Below, one piece after another: positions 1 to 10,659 of a DNA stretch of 64,000 nucleotides. Each line of letters begins with the position of its first letter. Within the stretch, counting starts at the first letter, position 1. The notes under the pieces were generated by a model that saw nothing but the letters and a program-made list of their open reading frames with translations, was not told where the DNA came from and did no database searches. The stretch covers positions 806,001-870,000 of the forward strand of contig NZ_FOQV01000001.1 of NCBI RefSeq assembly GCF_900113835.1, in the 5' to 3' direction. The DNA comes from Allobosea sp. OK403. GTDB lineage: Bacteria > Pseudomonadota > Alphaproteobacteria > Rhizobiales > Beijerinckiaceae. The translations under genes and the position numbers were made by a program.

Positions 1-163
1 CGTCTCGTCAGGCGAGCGAAACACCCGCTCTTCATGCTCATAGCATCGGCGTATGCCCCCCGCCACGTGGAAGAAAGCCTCCTGGCGCCTGATGATAAGG
101 CAAAAAATAGCATATAAATTGATCATTTGATTAATTTAAGAGCAATCGCCTTTACGCCACTCC

Positions 164-1720
164 GTGCTTGCCGGACGTGAGCGGCTTCTGGATGATGCCT
201 TCGTGGATAGAGCTGACAAAACCGGGCTGGCGCTGCTGAGCGTGGCCGATATGGCGGCGGCCGATCGTGCGACGATCGCGGCCGGCACGCCGGGACTCGC
301 GCTGATGGAGCGGGCAGGGCGAGCGGTTGCCGATGCGGTCAGCCGGCGAGCCCGGCCCGGTAACGGCGTGCTCGTTCTGTGCGGCCCGGGGAACAATGGC
401 GGCGACGGCTTCGTCGCGGCGCGCTTGCTGCGCGAGCGCGGCTTTGACGTCACTGTCGCGCTGGCCGGCAAGCGCTCCGCTCTGACGGGCGATGCCGCCA
501 CCATGGCCGCACGGTGGACCGGGGCGATCGCGCCGATCGCGGCCATCGTACCGCACGATCACGCCTTGATCGTCGACGCGCTTTATGGCGCGGGGCTCAA
601 CCGGCCCCTGGCCGGCGATGTTGCCGGGCTCGTCGCAGCGGTCAATGCAGCGGACAGGCCGGTGATCGCGGTCGATGTGCCGAGCGGGTTGCCGGGCGAT
701 AGCGGCCGACCCGAGGGGGTGGTCGTACAGGCCGACGAGACCGTGACCTTTTTTCGGCTGAAGCCCGGCCATCTACTCGAGCCCGGGCGTGGGCTCTGCG
801 GGGTCGTCACGCTTGCCCAGATCGGCCTGAGTCCGGAGACCGTCTTCGGCGTGGGCGGGTTGAAGCCTGCTATGTTCCGCAATGGCCCCGCCTTGTGGCG
901 CGAACTCTGGCCGAGACATCAACGCGATACACATAAATACCGCCGCGGCGCCGTTCTCATCGTGGCTGGCGGACTTTCCGGGGTCGGCGCGCCGCGGCTC
1001 GGCGCGCGGGCTGCGCTTCGCATCGGCGCGGGCCTCGTCACCGTGGCTTGTCGCCCTGAGGCCCTGGCCGCCCATGCGGCGCGCGGGCCCGACGCCTTGA
1101 TGCAGAGGCCGATCCCAACGGAGGCCGCGCTTCAGGGCCTGCTTGACGATGAACGTCTCGGCGCCGTCCTGATCGGGCCGGCTCTCGGGCTCGATGCTGA
1201 GGCGAGGGCTGCCGTGATGGCTGTGCTGCGCGCCGACATTCCGGCGGTGTTCGATGCCGATGCGTTGACGCTGCTCGCCTCGCGGCCGGGTTGGTTGCGC
1301 CAGCGGGCTAAGCCTTGCGTGCTGACGCCGCATGAAGGCGAGTTTGCGCGCTTGTTTGGCGATGACGAGCGAATCGTCGCGCAGGCGTCGAAGCTGGAAC
1401 GGGCGAAGCTGGCCGCGGCCGCCTCGGGCGCGGTCGTCGTGCTGAAGGGGTCCGATACCGTGATCGCCGATCCCGATGGCAGGGCGGCGATCAACGCGAC
1501 CGGCTCCTGGGCGCTGGCGACGGCCGGGGCGGGCGATGTTCTCGGTGGTCTCATCGCCGGATTGCTGGCGCAGGGCATGCCGGCCTTCGAGGCGGCCTGT
1601 GCCGCAGTCTGGCTGCACGGCAAGGCTGGCGAGGCACTCGGTCCGGGCCTGATCGCCGACGATCTGCCGGAAGCGATCCCGTCTCTCGTCGCGCCTGCCT
1701 TGGCAGATGATGACGCCTGA
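164..1720 (+). CDS. nnr: Bifunctional NAD(P)H-hydrate epimerase / ADP-dependent NAD(P)H-hydrate dehydratase
   Basis: Repairs damaged (hydrated) NAD(P)H in the cytoplasm. The N-terminal YjeF-type half epimerises R- and S-NAD(P)HX and the C-terminal ribokinase-like half dehydrates the S form using ADP. The N-terminal domain shows GPGNNGGDG at about residues 74-82. The C-terminal domain carries the nucleotide-site glycine motif AGAGDVLGG near residue 454, matching the NAGTGDVL family motif. At 518 aa it has the usual length of the fused enzyme. The start is uncertain: GTG at 164 has no clear ribosome-binding site, and homology begins near residue 22 (LALLSVADM). In many relatives glnB-glnA lie next to this gene, but here they do not follow. 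A strong terminator-like hairpin lies just downstream. Family assignment is firm; the start is not. Confidence 0.93.
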   Translation: MLAGRERLLDDAFVDRADKTGLALLSVADMAAADRATIAAGTPGLALMERAGRAVADAVSRRARPGNGVLVLCGPGNNGGDGFVAARLLRERGFDVTVALAGKRSALTGDAATMAARWTGAIAPIAAIVPHDHALIVDALYGAGLNRPLAGDVAGLVAAVNAADRPVIAVDVPSGLPGDSGRPEGVVVQADETVTFFRLKPGHLLEPGRGLCGVVTLAQIGLSPETVFGVGGLKPAMFRNGPALWRELWPRHQRDTHKYRRGAVLIVAGGLSGVGAPRLGARAALRIGAGLVTVACRPEALAAHAARGPDALMQRPIPTEAALQGLLDDERLGAVLIGPALGLDAEARAAVMAVLRADIPAVFDADALTLLASRPGWLRQRAKPCVLTPHEGEFARLFGDDERIVAQASKLERAKLAAAASGAVVVLKGSDTVIADPDGRAAINATGSWALATAGAGDVLGGLIAGLLAQGMPAFEAACAAVWLHGKAGEALGPGLIADDLPEAIPSLVAPALADDDA

Positions 1721-1736
1721 AGGCGCCTCAACCGTC

Positions 1737-1764
1737 AGGCCCGCCTTCCGAGGAAGGCGGGCCT
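1737..1764. terminator. Rho-independent-type hairpin between convergent genes
   Basis: A perfect 13-bp inverted repeat (AGGCCCGCCTTCC / GGAAGGCGGGCCT) is separated by only two bases. It lies 16 bp after the stop of the NAD(P)HX repair gene and before the minus-strand PRC-barrel gene ends at 1828. No clear T-run follows, so termination in either direction is inferred from stem strength and position. Confidence 0.7.
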
Positions 1765-1827
1765 GCTCTATTATTCCCTGACTGTCAGACCTGATCGAAC
1801 GCGATGCCGATCAGTCCCTGGGTTAGA

Positions 1828-2370
1828 TCAGGTGCCGGCATAGGAGACCGCAGGCGCGGCGTGGAGCTGATCCTTGGTCAGGTTGATCTTGCCGTGATCA
1901 GGATACATCGCCGGAGCCCTGGGAGCAGGCTGCACTGAGGCGATGCCGCCAGAGCCACTACCTGTGCCGCCGCTTGGAGCCGGGGCAGGCGCTGCGGTGG
2001 CCAAGGGCTGGTCGCTCCAGCTCACCTGCTCGAAGGGAATGGCGACATCCTTGGCACCGATGCCGAGGAAACCGCCGACGCCGACGGTGATCATCTCGAC
2101 CTTGCCGGTCTTGTCGAACAGCACCTCTGTCACGCCGCCGACCTTCTTGTCGTCGGGGCCGTAAATATTCACGCCAATCAGTTTCGAGGCGCGCCACTTC
2201 CCCTGGCCGGCGAAATTCTGCTCCGGAGCCTTGGTACTGCTAGCGGACGGAGCCGGCGCGGAGGTGGAGGGCGACGGCGCGTTCGGGCTCGGAGCGCTGG
2301 TCTGCGCGATGGCGGTCGCCGCGAGCATGGCGAAACCGATAGACGTCAAAGCGATACGACGCTTGAACAT
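1828..2370 (-). CDS. Secreted PRC-barrel domain protein
   Basis: A 180-aa protein with a Sec-type signal peptide (MFKRR, then a hydrophobic stretch, likely cleaved after AIA-Q near residue 22). A low-complexity Ser/Pro/Ala linker follows, then a PRC-barrel domain at about residues 55-115. The segment GVNIYGPDDKKVGGVTEVLF is typical of the PRC beta-barrel. The tail is rich in Pro, Gly and Ser. PRC-barrel proteins of this layout are common periplasmic proteins in Rhizobiales, with no firmly assigned role. The start is supported by AGGAGG about seven bases upstream of the ATG. It is transcribed alone and converges on the terminator at 1737-1764. Confidence 0.85.
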   Translation of the reverse strand: MFKRRIALTSIGFAMLAATAIAQTSAPSPNAPSPSTSAPAPSASSTKAPEQNFAGQGKWRASKLIGVNIYGPDDKKVGGVTEVLFDKTGKVEMITVGVGGFLGIGAKDVAIPFEQVSWSDQPLATAAPAPAPSGGTGSGSGGIASVQPAPRAPAMYPDHGKINLTKDQLHAAPAVSYAGT

Positions 2371-2669
2371 GTGAGCCTCCTGTCAGTAACCGCAAGTAGC
2401 GGAATGCAGGAGCAACGCGTGGGCAGCGCATTTGTTCGGGTCGCGGGCGGATGAATTTGTTTTCCTGGCGGAGATGCGCTCGAATTCGAGCTTCTGCGCA
2501 TCTGCAATATGTGCGCTGCAGGCGCGAAATCATCAGGGCGCGATTCTATCGCCCTTATTTTGCCTCAATCCCGATCCGTCGAGAACGCCTATGTCATATG
2601 CCATTTGAGATGCCACAGCGGAGACTATGCGCTCTTGGCGAGATCCGTGAAGCGGCAGGCCCTGCAATC

Positions 2670-3104
2670 TCAGTTGACCGGGTTGCACTCCATCCGCACC
2701 CGCTGGCCTGGCTGCGCGAATGTCTGGCAGGACACGGCGGTCGGCAACGGTGCCGGGGTCTCCGCGGCTGAGGCCGGAATGCGTTTTGGCTGGGGCGCAA
2801 CTGGCCTTGGTGTGGCGAGGCGCGTTGGGGCAGGCGGTGGTTTGCTCGGCTGCAGACGTTTGGCCGATGGCGCGGCTATCGGTTGAGGCTCTGTCACCGG
2901 CAGCGTTTCCACGAGAGCGGTCTGAGGTTGCTGCGGCCGCTCCTCCGCCTTGGGTTGCCAAGGTCGCCAGGCGCTCAAATGCGCGAAGGCCTCCATGGTC
3001 GGCTTGGTGATCGTTTCCGCTGACGGAATCGTTTGCCCCATGCATCCCGCGAGAGCCAAACCCGTCAGGCACGCCGCAGTTGCGCGGCCGTTGATAGTCA
3101 TCAT
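2670..3104 (-). CDS. Proline-rich putative lipoprotein of unknown function
   Basis: I do not recognise the family. The 144-aa product has a short signal sequence ending in a lipobox (LALAGC, Cys at about residue 21), so it is probably a lipidated envelope protein. The middle is rich in Pro, Ala, Gln and Lys (roughly residues 50-115). A short C-terminal segment has two cysteines (SCQTF and MECNP) that could form a disulphide. ATG codons at 3104 and 3101 are both possible, and AAAGGG lies upstream. It is preceded by a 255-bp gap and the tRNA-Lys gene, and no operon partner is evident. The lipobox and normal codon pattern favour a real gene over a chance frame. Confidence 0.6.
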   Translation of the reverse strand: MMTINGRATAACLTGLALAGCMGQTIPSAETITKPTMEAFAHLSAWRPWQPKAEERPQQPQTALVETLPVTEPQPIAAPSAKRLQPSKPPPAPTRLATPRPVAPQPKRIPASAAETPAPLPTAVSCQTFAQPGQRVRMECNPVN

Positions 3105-3359
3105 CGTCGCCCTTTCCTGCTACTTTTTCCGCCACCGTAGCGAAGCGTAGCCTAAATCGACGACATGCGTGTGTAAATCAGTGGAATTCGGCGCCGCGCG
3201 CCAATTTTCCCGGCTTGGCTCAGCGGATAGAAACGCAGAAACCCTCATATCGCGAGGCGTTAGCGCGGGTTCCACGAGATTCTCAACGTCGGAAATCTGC
3301 TTCCCAGCGCCCGAGCAGGACGCCGTTTACATCTTCAATCACAACGTTGTTGAAGACGC

Positions 3360-3434
3360 TGGTGAGCGGGGAGGGGATCGAACCCTCGACCACATGATTA
3401 AAAGTCACGTGCTCTACCACTGAGCTACCCGCCC
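3360..3434 (-). tRNA. tRNA-Lys (anticodon TTT)
   Basis: A complete cloverleaf can be read on the minus strand. The 7-bp acceptor stem begins GGGCGGG and includes one G-U pair, followed by TAGCTC in the D arm. The anticodon stem is CGTGA/TCATG with loop CTTTTAA (anticodon TTT). The T arm is GAGGGTTCGATCCCCTC, and CCA is encoded at 3360-3362. It decodes AAA/AAG. No integrase or duplicated 3' end is visible beside it. Confidence 0.95.
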
Positions 3435-3571
3435 TCACCGGTGCGCTGACATAGGCAGGCGTCGCGCGCGGGTCAACATTGTTCGTAAGGCCGCTTCTGT
3501 GGCAGAAGCGCGCCGGAGGTTCGCGATGTTCGTTTTGCCCAGATCCCCTGCAGCAGGAGCCCCCGGTCTCG

Positions 3572-4684
3572 ATGCCGTTCGGGATTGATACGACGATGGC
3601 TGATGCCCCCAGGGCGCAACGCCCGGCCTGGCTGGCATGGACGACGGCATTTCTGGCCTCGGCCCTCGTGCTGGGTGGGGTGTTGTTCGGTTTCGTCGTG
3701 GCACTTGATCCGTTCGGGCTGCGGGTGCGGGCCGGCGCGCCGGCGCGGCCGCTCATGGATCTCAACCAGCGCTATATGTATCCGCAACTCGTGCGCTCGG
3801 GCGCCTTCGATTCGGGGGTCTTCGGCACCTCGACCATGCGCTTGCTCGATCCCGCGATTCTGTCGCGCTCGATCGGCGGGCACTTCGCCAACCTCGCGAT
3901 GAATGCGGCCACGCCCTGGGAGCAGGTGCAGATGGCGGATCTGTTTGCGCGCACGATCACGGCTCCGAAAGCCGTGATCTGGGGGCTCGACCTGACCTGG
4001 TGCGAAAGCGACGCGACCACGCCGGCCAAACGCCTGACACCACGGCCGTTTCCGCCCTGGCTCTATGACGGCGCAAGCTGGGCCGACGCGCTGAGGCAGC
4101 TGAACCTGACGACGCTCGAGATCTCGGCGCGGTTGCTCGCGCACAAGCTCGGTTACCTGCCTCCACGCATCCGCGGCGATGGCTACGAGGTCTTCACGCC
4201 GCCCGAGGCCAGCTATGATCTGGCGCGGGCGCGCAGCCATCTTTATGCCGATAATCACGGTTCTGCGCCGGATTTGACGCCGCTATCGCCGCCTGCGCCC
4301 GTCAGCGAGGCCGAGCGCCTGGGTTGGCGTTTTCCAGCCCTGGCCTGGCTCAACGAAGCCTTGTCGTCGTTTCCCGCGGAAACCTCGAAGTTGATCGTGC
4401 TGCCGCCGACCCATGTCGCCGCGCAGCCGCGCGAAGGCTCGGTCGCTGCGCAGCGCTACAATGCTTGCAAGGCTGCCTTGCGCGAGCTCGCCGCGCGCCA
4501 GGGCGCGACCATTGTCGACTATGCGCATGGTTCGGCCGTGACGCAGATCGACGAGAATTACTGGGACCCGCTGCATTTCAGGCTGCCGATCGCCCGGCGC
4601 GTCGAGGCTGACCTGGCGGCCGTCTCGCATGACGAGGCTCTTGCGCCCGATGGCGTCGCCTGGGTCACGCGACCTCAGCGTTAA
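3572..4684 (+). CDS. Membrane-anchored SGNH-hydrolase-like protein
   Basis: A 370-aa protein with one N-terminal transmembrane segment (about residues 22-46) and a large extracytoplasmic domain. Two features suggest a diverged SGNH/GDSL hydrolase or O-acetyltransferase-associated domain: an early GTSTMRLLDP segment (residues 85-94), where the nucleophile Ser block would be, and a late DPLH (Asp332, His335), which resembles the Asp-x-x-His block. The substrate cannot be told from sequence, although AlgX/DltD-like modification of envelope polymers is possible. The start at 3572 is chosen because AGGAG lies about 12 bases upstream. An earlier in-frame codon at 3479 has no such site. It is followed 34 bp later by ftsB, and co-transcription is possible. 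Confidence 0.6.
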   Translation: MPFGIDTTMADAPRAQRPAWLAWTTAFLASALVLGGVLFGFVVALDPFGLRVRAGAPARPLMDLNQRYMYPQLVRSGAFDSGVFGTSTMRLLDPAILSRSIGGHFANLAMNAATPWEQVQMADLFARTITAPKAVIWGLDLTWCESDATTPAKRLTPRPFPPWLYDGASWADALRQLNLTTLEISARLLAHKLGYLPPRIRGDGYEVFTPPEASYDLARARSHLYADNHGSAPDLTPLSPPAPVSEAERLGWRFPALAWLNEALSSFPAETSKLIVLPPTHVAAQPREGSVAAQRYNACKAALRELAARQGATIVDYAHGSAVTQIDENYWDPLHFRLPIARRVEADLAAVSHDEALAPDGVAWVTRPQR

Positions 4685-4718
4685 CCCGTCGGAAACCAAC
4701 GCGTCCTAGCCTGCCGGA

Positions 4719-5030
4719 ATGGTTATTCGTCGCGGTGTCAGATCCGTCCTCGTCACGCTCGCGCTCTATCTCGTCTCGGGCGCGGTGGTGAGCTATTTCC
4801 TGTTCCACGCCCAGCACGGCGCGCGCGGGCTGGAGGCGCGCGACACCTTGCAAGGGACATTACGCGGGATGGAGGCGGAGCTCGCCGCCCTGACCACCGA
4901 GCGCAAGAGCTGGGAGCAGCGCCTGTCGCTCGTGCGTGATGAGGCGGTTGATCGCGACCTGCTCGAAGAGATGGCGCGTAACACGCTCGGTCGGGTCCAC
5001 AAGAACGATGTCATCCTGATGGGGCGCTGA
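4719..5030 (+). CDS. ftsB: FtsB/DivIC-family septum formation initiator protein
   Basis: A small bitopic cell-division protein of 103 aa. It has a short cytoplasmic N-terminus, one transmembrane helix (about residues 9-28) and a periplasmic coiled coil (about residues 38-75, including LRGMEAELAALTTERKSWEQ). A C-terminal segment with DLLEEMARNTLG is typical of the DivIC/FtsB family. In known systems FtsB bridges FtsL and FtsQ in the divisome. Its place directly upstream of pdhA is a recurring alphaproteobacterial arrangement and supports the call. Confidence 0.85.
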   Translation: MVIRRGVRSVLVTLALYLVSGAVVSYFLFHAQHGARGLEARDTLQGTLRGMEAELAALTTERKSWEQRLSLVRDEAVDRDLLEEMARNTLGRVHKNDVILMGR

Positions 5031-5070
5031 AGGCCGCAGATGCCGGCAAATAGTCCCCGACACATCGATT

Positions 5071-5085
5071 AACTGGATTCCAGTT
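5071..5085. promoter_or_regulatory. 15-bp perfect palindrome upstream of pdhA
   Basis: AACTGGATTCCAGTT is a perfect 7+1+7 palindrome in the AT-rich ftsB-pdhA gap, 120 bp before the pdhA start. It could be a repressor site or a weak ftsB terminator, as it is followed by ATTTCTTG. TACAAT at 5107-5112 could be a -10 box. The role is inference. Confidence 0.35.
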
Positions 5086-5204
5086 ATTTCTTGAAAACGA
5101 CGCAATTACAATAAATTAGCAAATGCTGCAGTGCGAGATGGCTCTCTCGCCAAGGGTTTTGCGATCCTCTACAACCAAGGTCGAATGACCCTGGAGGACC
5201 GCTG

Positions 5205-6308
5205 ATGGCCGTTGCCGCGCGTAAGACAAAAGCTCCCGCTCAATCCAAGGCCGCCGCGAAGACGGCGACCAAGACGGGCTCCGCCAAGACTGGAGCCGAT
5301 AAGGGGGCATCCAAGGCGCTCAGCAACATGCCGACCTTCGATAAGGCAGAAGAGCTTCACGCCTATCGCGAGATGCTGCTGATCCGCCGCTTCGAGGAAA
5401 AGGCGGGCCAGATGTACGGCATGGGCCTGATCGGTGGCTTCTGCCACCTCTATATCGGGCAGGAAGCCGTCGTCATCGGCATGCAGATGGCCTCCAAGGA
5501 TGGCGATCAGGTCATCACCGGCTATCGCGACCACGGCCATATGCTGGCATGCGGCATGGAATCGCGCGGCGTGATGGCGGAGTTGACCGGGCGCCAGGGC
5601 GGCTATTCCCGCGGCAAGGGCGGCTCGATGCATATGTTCTCCCGCGAGAAGAACTTTTATGGCGGCCACGGTATCGTCGGCGCACAGGTCTCGCTCGGCA
5701 CCGGCTTGGGGTTCGCCAACTGGTATCGCAATGACGGGCGGGTCTCGTTTGCCTATTTCGGCGATGGCGCGGCCAATCAGGGCCAGGTCTATGAGAGCTT
5801 CAACATGGCCCAGCTCTGGAAGCTGCCGGTCGTGTATGTGATCGAGAACAACCGCTACGCCATGGGCACCTCGGTCAGCCGGGCCTCGGCGCAGACCGAT
5901 TTCTCACGGCGCGGGCTGTCCTTCGGCATTCCCGGCGAGCAGGTCGACGGCATGGATGTGCGCGCCGTGCGCGCCGCCGCCGAGCGCGCCATCGAGCACG
6001 CCCGCTCCGGCCAGGGGCCTTATATCCTGGAAATGCAAACCTATCGTTATCGCGGCCATTCGATGTCCGACCCGGCGAAGTACCGCTCCAAGGACGAGGT
6101 TCAGCGCATGCGCGAGGAGCACGATCCGATCGAGCAGGTGAGGGGCCGTCTGACCCGCGACTTCAAGGTGAGCGAGGACGAACTCAAGGCGATCGACGCC
6201 AAGGTCCGCGAGATCGTCAACGACGCGGCCGAATTCGCGACGCACGATCCCGAGCCCGATGTCTCCGAGCTCTGGACCGACATCACGCTGGAGACGGCGC
6301 GCGCCTGA
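5205..6308 (+). CDS. pdhA: Pyruvate dehydrogenase E1 component, alpha subunit
   Basis: Thiamine-diphosphate enzyme that decarboxylates pyruvate and, with the beta subunit, transfers the acetyl group to E2 lipoyl domains. The 367-aa product has the ThDP-binding motif running from GDGAANQG to VIENN. It also has the [11 protein letters not shown] phosphorylation-loop-like segment typical of E1 alpha. The N-terminus is an unusual Lys/Ala-rich tail of about 40 residues, as in other Rhizobiales PdhA proteins. GGAGG sits about 10 bases before the ATG. It begins the pdhA-pdhB-pdhC-lpdA operon. Confidence 0.97.
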   Translation: MAVAARKTKAPAQSKAAAKTATKTGSAKTGADKGASKALSNMPTFDKAEELHAYREMLLIRRFEEKAGQMYGMGLIGGFCHLYIGQEAVVIGMQMASKDGDQVITGYRDHGHMLACGMESRGVMAELTGRQGGYSRGKGGSMHMFSREKNFYGGHGIVGAQVSLGTGLGFANWYRNDGRVSFAYFGDGAANQGQVYESFNMAQLWKLPVVYVIENNRYAMGTSVSRASAQTDFSRRGLSFGIPGEQVDGMDVRAVRAAAERAIEHARSGQGPYILEMQTYRYRGHSMSDPAKYRSKDEVQRMREEHDPIEQVRGRLTRDFKVSEDELKAIDAKVREIVNDAAEFATHDPEPDVSELWTDITLETARA

Positions 6309-6382
6309 GGGGCGCGCCCGCTTCCGCAGGCCTCTCGGCCTTAATCCCAATCCCCGCGTCTTTCAGAAATCCGGGTGCGTTC

Positions 6383-7771
<1,389 letters not shown>

Positions 7772-7785
7772 GAAGGGGCTGACCG

Positions 7786-9123
7786 ATGCCAACCAACATC
7801 CTGATGCCCGCGCTCTCTCCCACCATGGAGAAGGGCAATCTCGCCAAATGGCTGAAGAAGGAAGGCGACACGATCAAGTCGGGCGACATCATCGCCGAGA
7901 TCGAGACTGATAAGGCGACCATGGAGGTCGAGGCCGTGGATGAGGGCATCCTGGCCAAGATCCTGGTGCCGGACGGCACGGCCGATGTTGCCGTCAACGA
8001 GATCATCGGCGTGATCGCGGCCGAGGGCGAGGATGTGAAGGCGGTTGCCGCTCCGGCCAAGGCCGAAGCTCCCAAGGCTGAGGCTGCGCCCAAGGCAGCG
8101 GCTCCCGCACCAGTCGCCGAGGCGCCCAAGGCGAGCGAGGCTCCCAAGGCTGCCGCTGCTCCGGCAGCCTCGACCAGCGGCGAGCGCCCCTTCGCCTCGC
8201 CGCTCGCCAAGCGCCTCGCCAAGGAAGCCGGCCTCGATCTCGCAAAGATCCAGGGTTCGGGTCCGCATGGCCGCATCGTCGAGAAGGACATCGAGGCTGC
8301 GAAGGCCGGCGGAACCGCCAAGGCCGCGCCGCCCGCTGCTCCCGTGGCCGCGCCCAAGCCGGCTGCAGCGCCGCTGGCTGCCGGTATGTCCGACGAGGCG
8401 GTCAAGAAGCTGTTCGCGCCGGATTCCTACGAGGAAGTGCCGCATGACGGCATGCGCAAGACGATCGCGCGCCGCCTGCTCGAATCCAAGCAGACGATCC
8501 CGCATTTCTACCTGACGATCGATTGCGAGCTCGACGCGCTGCTCAAGCTGCGCGCGGAGCTCAATGCCGCCGCGCCCGAGAAGGACGGCAAGCCGGCCTA
8601 CAAGCTCTCGGTCAACGACATGGTGATCAAGGCGCTGGCACTGGCGCTGCGCGCGGTGCCCGAGGCCAATGTGAGCTGGACCGAGAACACCATGCTCAAG
8701 CACAAGCATGCCGATGTCGGCGTCGCGGTCTCGATCCCAGGTGGTCTGATCACGCCAGTGATCAGAGACGCCTGCCACAAGACGCTCTCGCAGATCTCCA
8801 ACGAGATGAAGGACCTCGCGGCCCGCGCCAAGAACCGTAAGCTGAAGCCCGAGGAATATCAGGGCGGCACCACGGCGGTCAGCAATCTCGGCATGTTCGG
8901 CGTCAAGGACTTCGCGGCGATCGTCAATCCGCCGCATGCGACGATCCTGGCGGTCGGCGCCGGCGAGCAGCGCGCTGTGGTCAAAGGCGGACAGCTCGCG
9001 GTCGCGACCGTGATGTCGGTGACGCTCTCGACCGACCACCGCGCGGTGGACGGCGCACTCGGGGCCGAACTGATGCAGGCGTTCAAGGGCTATATTGAGA
9101 AGCCCATGGCGATGCTGGTTTGA
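7786..9123 (+). CDS. pdhC: Dihydrolipoamide acetyltransferase (PDH E2)
   Basis: Core subunit of the pyruvate dehydrogenase complex, moving acetyl from lipoamide to CoA. Domain order in the 445-aa product: one lipoyl domain (1-78, same [11 protein letters not shown] motif as PdhB), an Ala/Pro/Lys-rich flexible linker, and a peripheral-subunit-binding domain (about 130-170: ASPLAKRLAKEAG, GSGPHGRI). After a second linker comes the catalytic domain ending with the active-site DHRAVDG near residue 415. AGAAGGGG lies upstream of the ATG. The lipoyl domains of pdhB and pdhC are nearly identical at the DNA level, suggesting duplication or gene conversion. Confidence 0.97.
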   Translation: MPTNILMPALSPTMEKGNLAKWLKKEGDTIKSGDIIAEIETDKATMEVEAVDEGILAKILVPDGTADVAVNEIIGVIAAEGEDVKAVAAPAKAEAPKAEAAPKAAAPAPVAEAPKASEAPKAAAAPAASTSGERPFASPLAKRLAKEAGLDLAKIQGSGPHGRIVEKDIEAAKAGGTAKAAPPAAPVAAPKPAAAPLAAGMSDEAVKKLFAPDSYEEVPHDGMRKTIARRLLESKQTIPHFYLTIDCELDALLKLRAELNAAAPEKDGKPAYKLSVNDMVIKALALALRAVPEANVSWTENTMLKHKHADVGVAVSIPGGLITPVIRDACHKTLSQISNEMKDLAARAKNRKLKPEEYQGGTTAVSNLGMFGVKDFAAIVNPPHATILAVGAGEQRAVVKGGQLAVATVMSVTLSTDHRAVDGALGAELMQAFKGYIEKPMAMLV

Positions 9124-9136
9124 TGGGAGCCTGACC

Positions 9137-10576
9137 ATGGCTGACTACGACGTCATCATCATCGGCTCCGGCCCCGGCGGCTATGTCGCCGCCATCCGTG
9201 CGGCGCAGCTCGGCTTCAAGACGGCGATCGTCGAGCGCGAGCACCTTGCCGGCATCTGCTCGAATTGGGGCTGCATACCGACCAAGGCGCTGCTGCGCTC
9301 GGCCGAGATCCTGCATTACGGCCAGCACGCCAAGGATTACGGGCTGAAGCTGGAGGGCACCTTCACAGCCGATCTCGCCGCCGTGGTGGCGCGTTCGCGC
9401 GGCATCGCTGCGCGCATGAACAACGGCGTCCAGTTCCTGATGAAGAAGAACAAGGTCGACGTGATCTGGGGCGAGGCGAAGCTCACCAAGTCCGGAACGG
9501 TCGCGGTCGCGCCGACGAAGAAGCCCGCCATGCAGCCGCAGGTGCCGCCGCCCAAGGGAGCCAAGGGCGAGGGCACCTACACCGCCGACCATATCATCGT
9601 GGCGACCGGCGCGCGGCCACGCGCTCTGCCCGGCATCGAACCCGACGGCAAGCTGATCTGGACCTATTTCGAGTCGATGGTGCCGGCGAAAATGCCAAAA
9701 TCATTGCTCGTGATGGGCTCGGGCGCGATCGGCATCGAATTCGCTTCGTTCTACCGGACGATGGGCGTCGAGGTCACCGTCGTCGAGGTCATGCCGCAGG
9801 TCGTGCCGGTCGAGGACGCCGAGATCGGCGCCTTCGCGCGCAAAGCCTTCGAGAAGCAGGGCATGAAGATCCTGACCGGCGCCAAGGTCACCAAGGTCGA
9901 GAAAGGTGCCGACAGCGTCACCGCCCATATCGAGGACGAGAAGGGCGGCAAGCAGACCATCACTGCCGACCGGATGATCTCGGCCGTCGGCGTCGTCGGC
10001 AATATCGAGAATCTGGGCCTGGAAGCGCTCGGCGTGAAGACCGATCGCGGCTGCATCGTCATCGACGATTTCTGCCGCACCAATGTGAAGGGCGTCTATG
10101 CGATCGGCGATGTCGCCGGCCCACCAATGCTGGCGCACAAGGCCGAGCATGAGGCGGTGATCTGCGTCGAGGCGATCAAGGGGCTGCATCCGCACGCGAT
10201 GGACAAGCTGATGATCCCGGGCTGCACCTATTGCCATCCGCAGATCGCCAGCGTCGGCCTGACCGAGGCGAAGGCGAAGGCGGCCGGCTATGAGCTCAAG
10301 GTCGGGCGCTTTCCCTTCGTCGCCAACGGCAAGGCGGTGGCGCTGGGCGAGGATAGCGGTCTGGTCAAGACGATCTTCGACGCCAAGACCGGCAAGCTCC
10401 TCGGCGCCCATATGGTCGGTGCTGAAGTGACCGAACTGATCCAGGGCTTTGTCGTGGCCATGAACCTCGAGACCACCGAGGAAGAATTGATGCACAGCAT
10501 CTTCCCGCATCCGACGATCTCGGAGACGATGAAGGAAAGCGTGCTCGACGCTTATGGGAAAGTGCTGAACGCCTGA
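9137..10576 (+). CDS. lpdA: Dihydrolipoamide dehydrogenase (PDH E3)
   Basis: Flavoprotein that reoxidises dihydrolipoamide with NAD+. The 479-aa product has an N-terminal FAD motif (IIIGSGPGGYVAAIRAAQLG). The redox-active disulphide is in CSNWGC followed by IPTKALL. A second nucleotide-binding fold begins at VMGSGAIGIEFASFY, and the C-terminal dimer domain has the catalytic HPHPTISE-type motif (SIFPHPTISETMKES). A Lys/Pro/Gln-rich insertion of about 25 residues (near residues 130-155) precedes ADHIIVATGA. GGGAG lies eight bases before ATG 9137, which is preferred over the longer frame from 9095. It is the last gene of the pdh operon. Confidence 0.97.
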   Translation: MADYDVIIIGSGPGGYVAAIRAAQLGFKTAIVEREHLAGICSNWGCIPTKALLRSAEILHYGQHAKDYGLKLEGTFTADLAAVVARSRGIAARMNNGVQFLMKKNKVDVIWGEAKLTKSGTVAVAPTKKPAMQPQVPPPKGAKGEGTYTADHIIVATGARPRALPGIEPDGKLIWTYFESMVPAKMPKSLLVMGSGAIGIEFASFYRTMGVEVTVVEVMPQVVPVEDAEIGAFARKAFEKQGMKILTGAKVTKVEKGADSVTAHIEDEKGGKQTITADRMISAVGVVGNIENLGLEALGVKTDRGCIVIDDFCRTNVKGVYAIGDVAGPPMLAHKAEHEAVICVEAIKGLHPHAMDKLMIPGCTYCHPQIASVGLTEAKAKAAGYELKVGRFPFVANGKAVALGEDSGLVKTIFDAKTGKLLGAHMVGAEVTELIQGFVVAMNLETTEEELMHSIFPHPTISETMKESVLDAYGKVLNA

Positions 10577-10659
10577 CCGAACCGAAGATCGAATCGCGCG
10601 TTCACGCATCTTGTGGAGATGCCGGCCGATAAAGGACCGGTAGGGGCTGGAGACTCGTC

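Noticed and set aside
2535..2555. Small AGGGCG/CGCCCT hairpin followed by TATTTT in the 2371-2669 gap
   Set aside because: The T-rich side follows on the plus strand, where no gene ends. The 6-bp stem is within chance expectation.
3211..3250. tRNA-like D-arm sequence (GGCTCAGCGGATAG) near the tRNA-Lys gene
   Set aside because: No matching acceptor, anticodon or T arm could be found around it.
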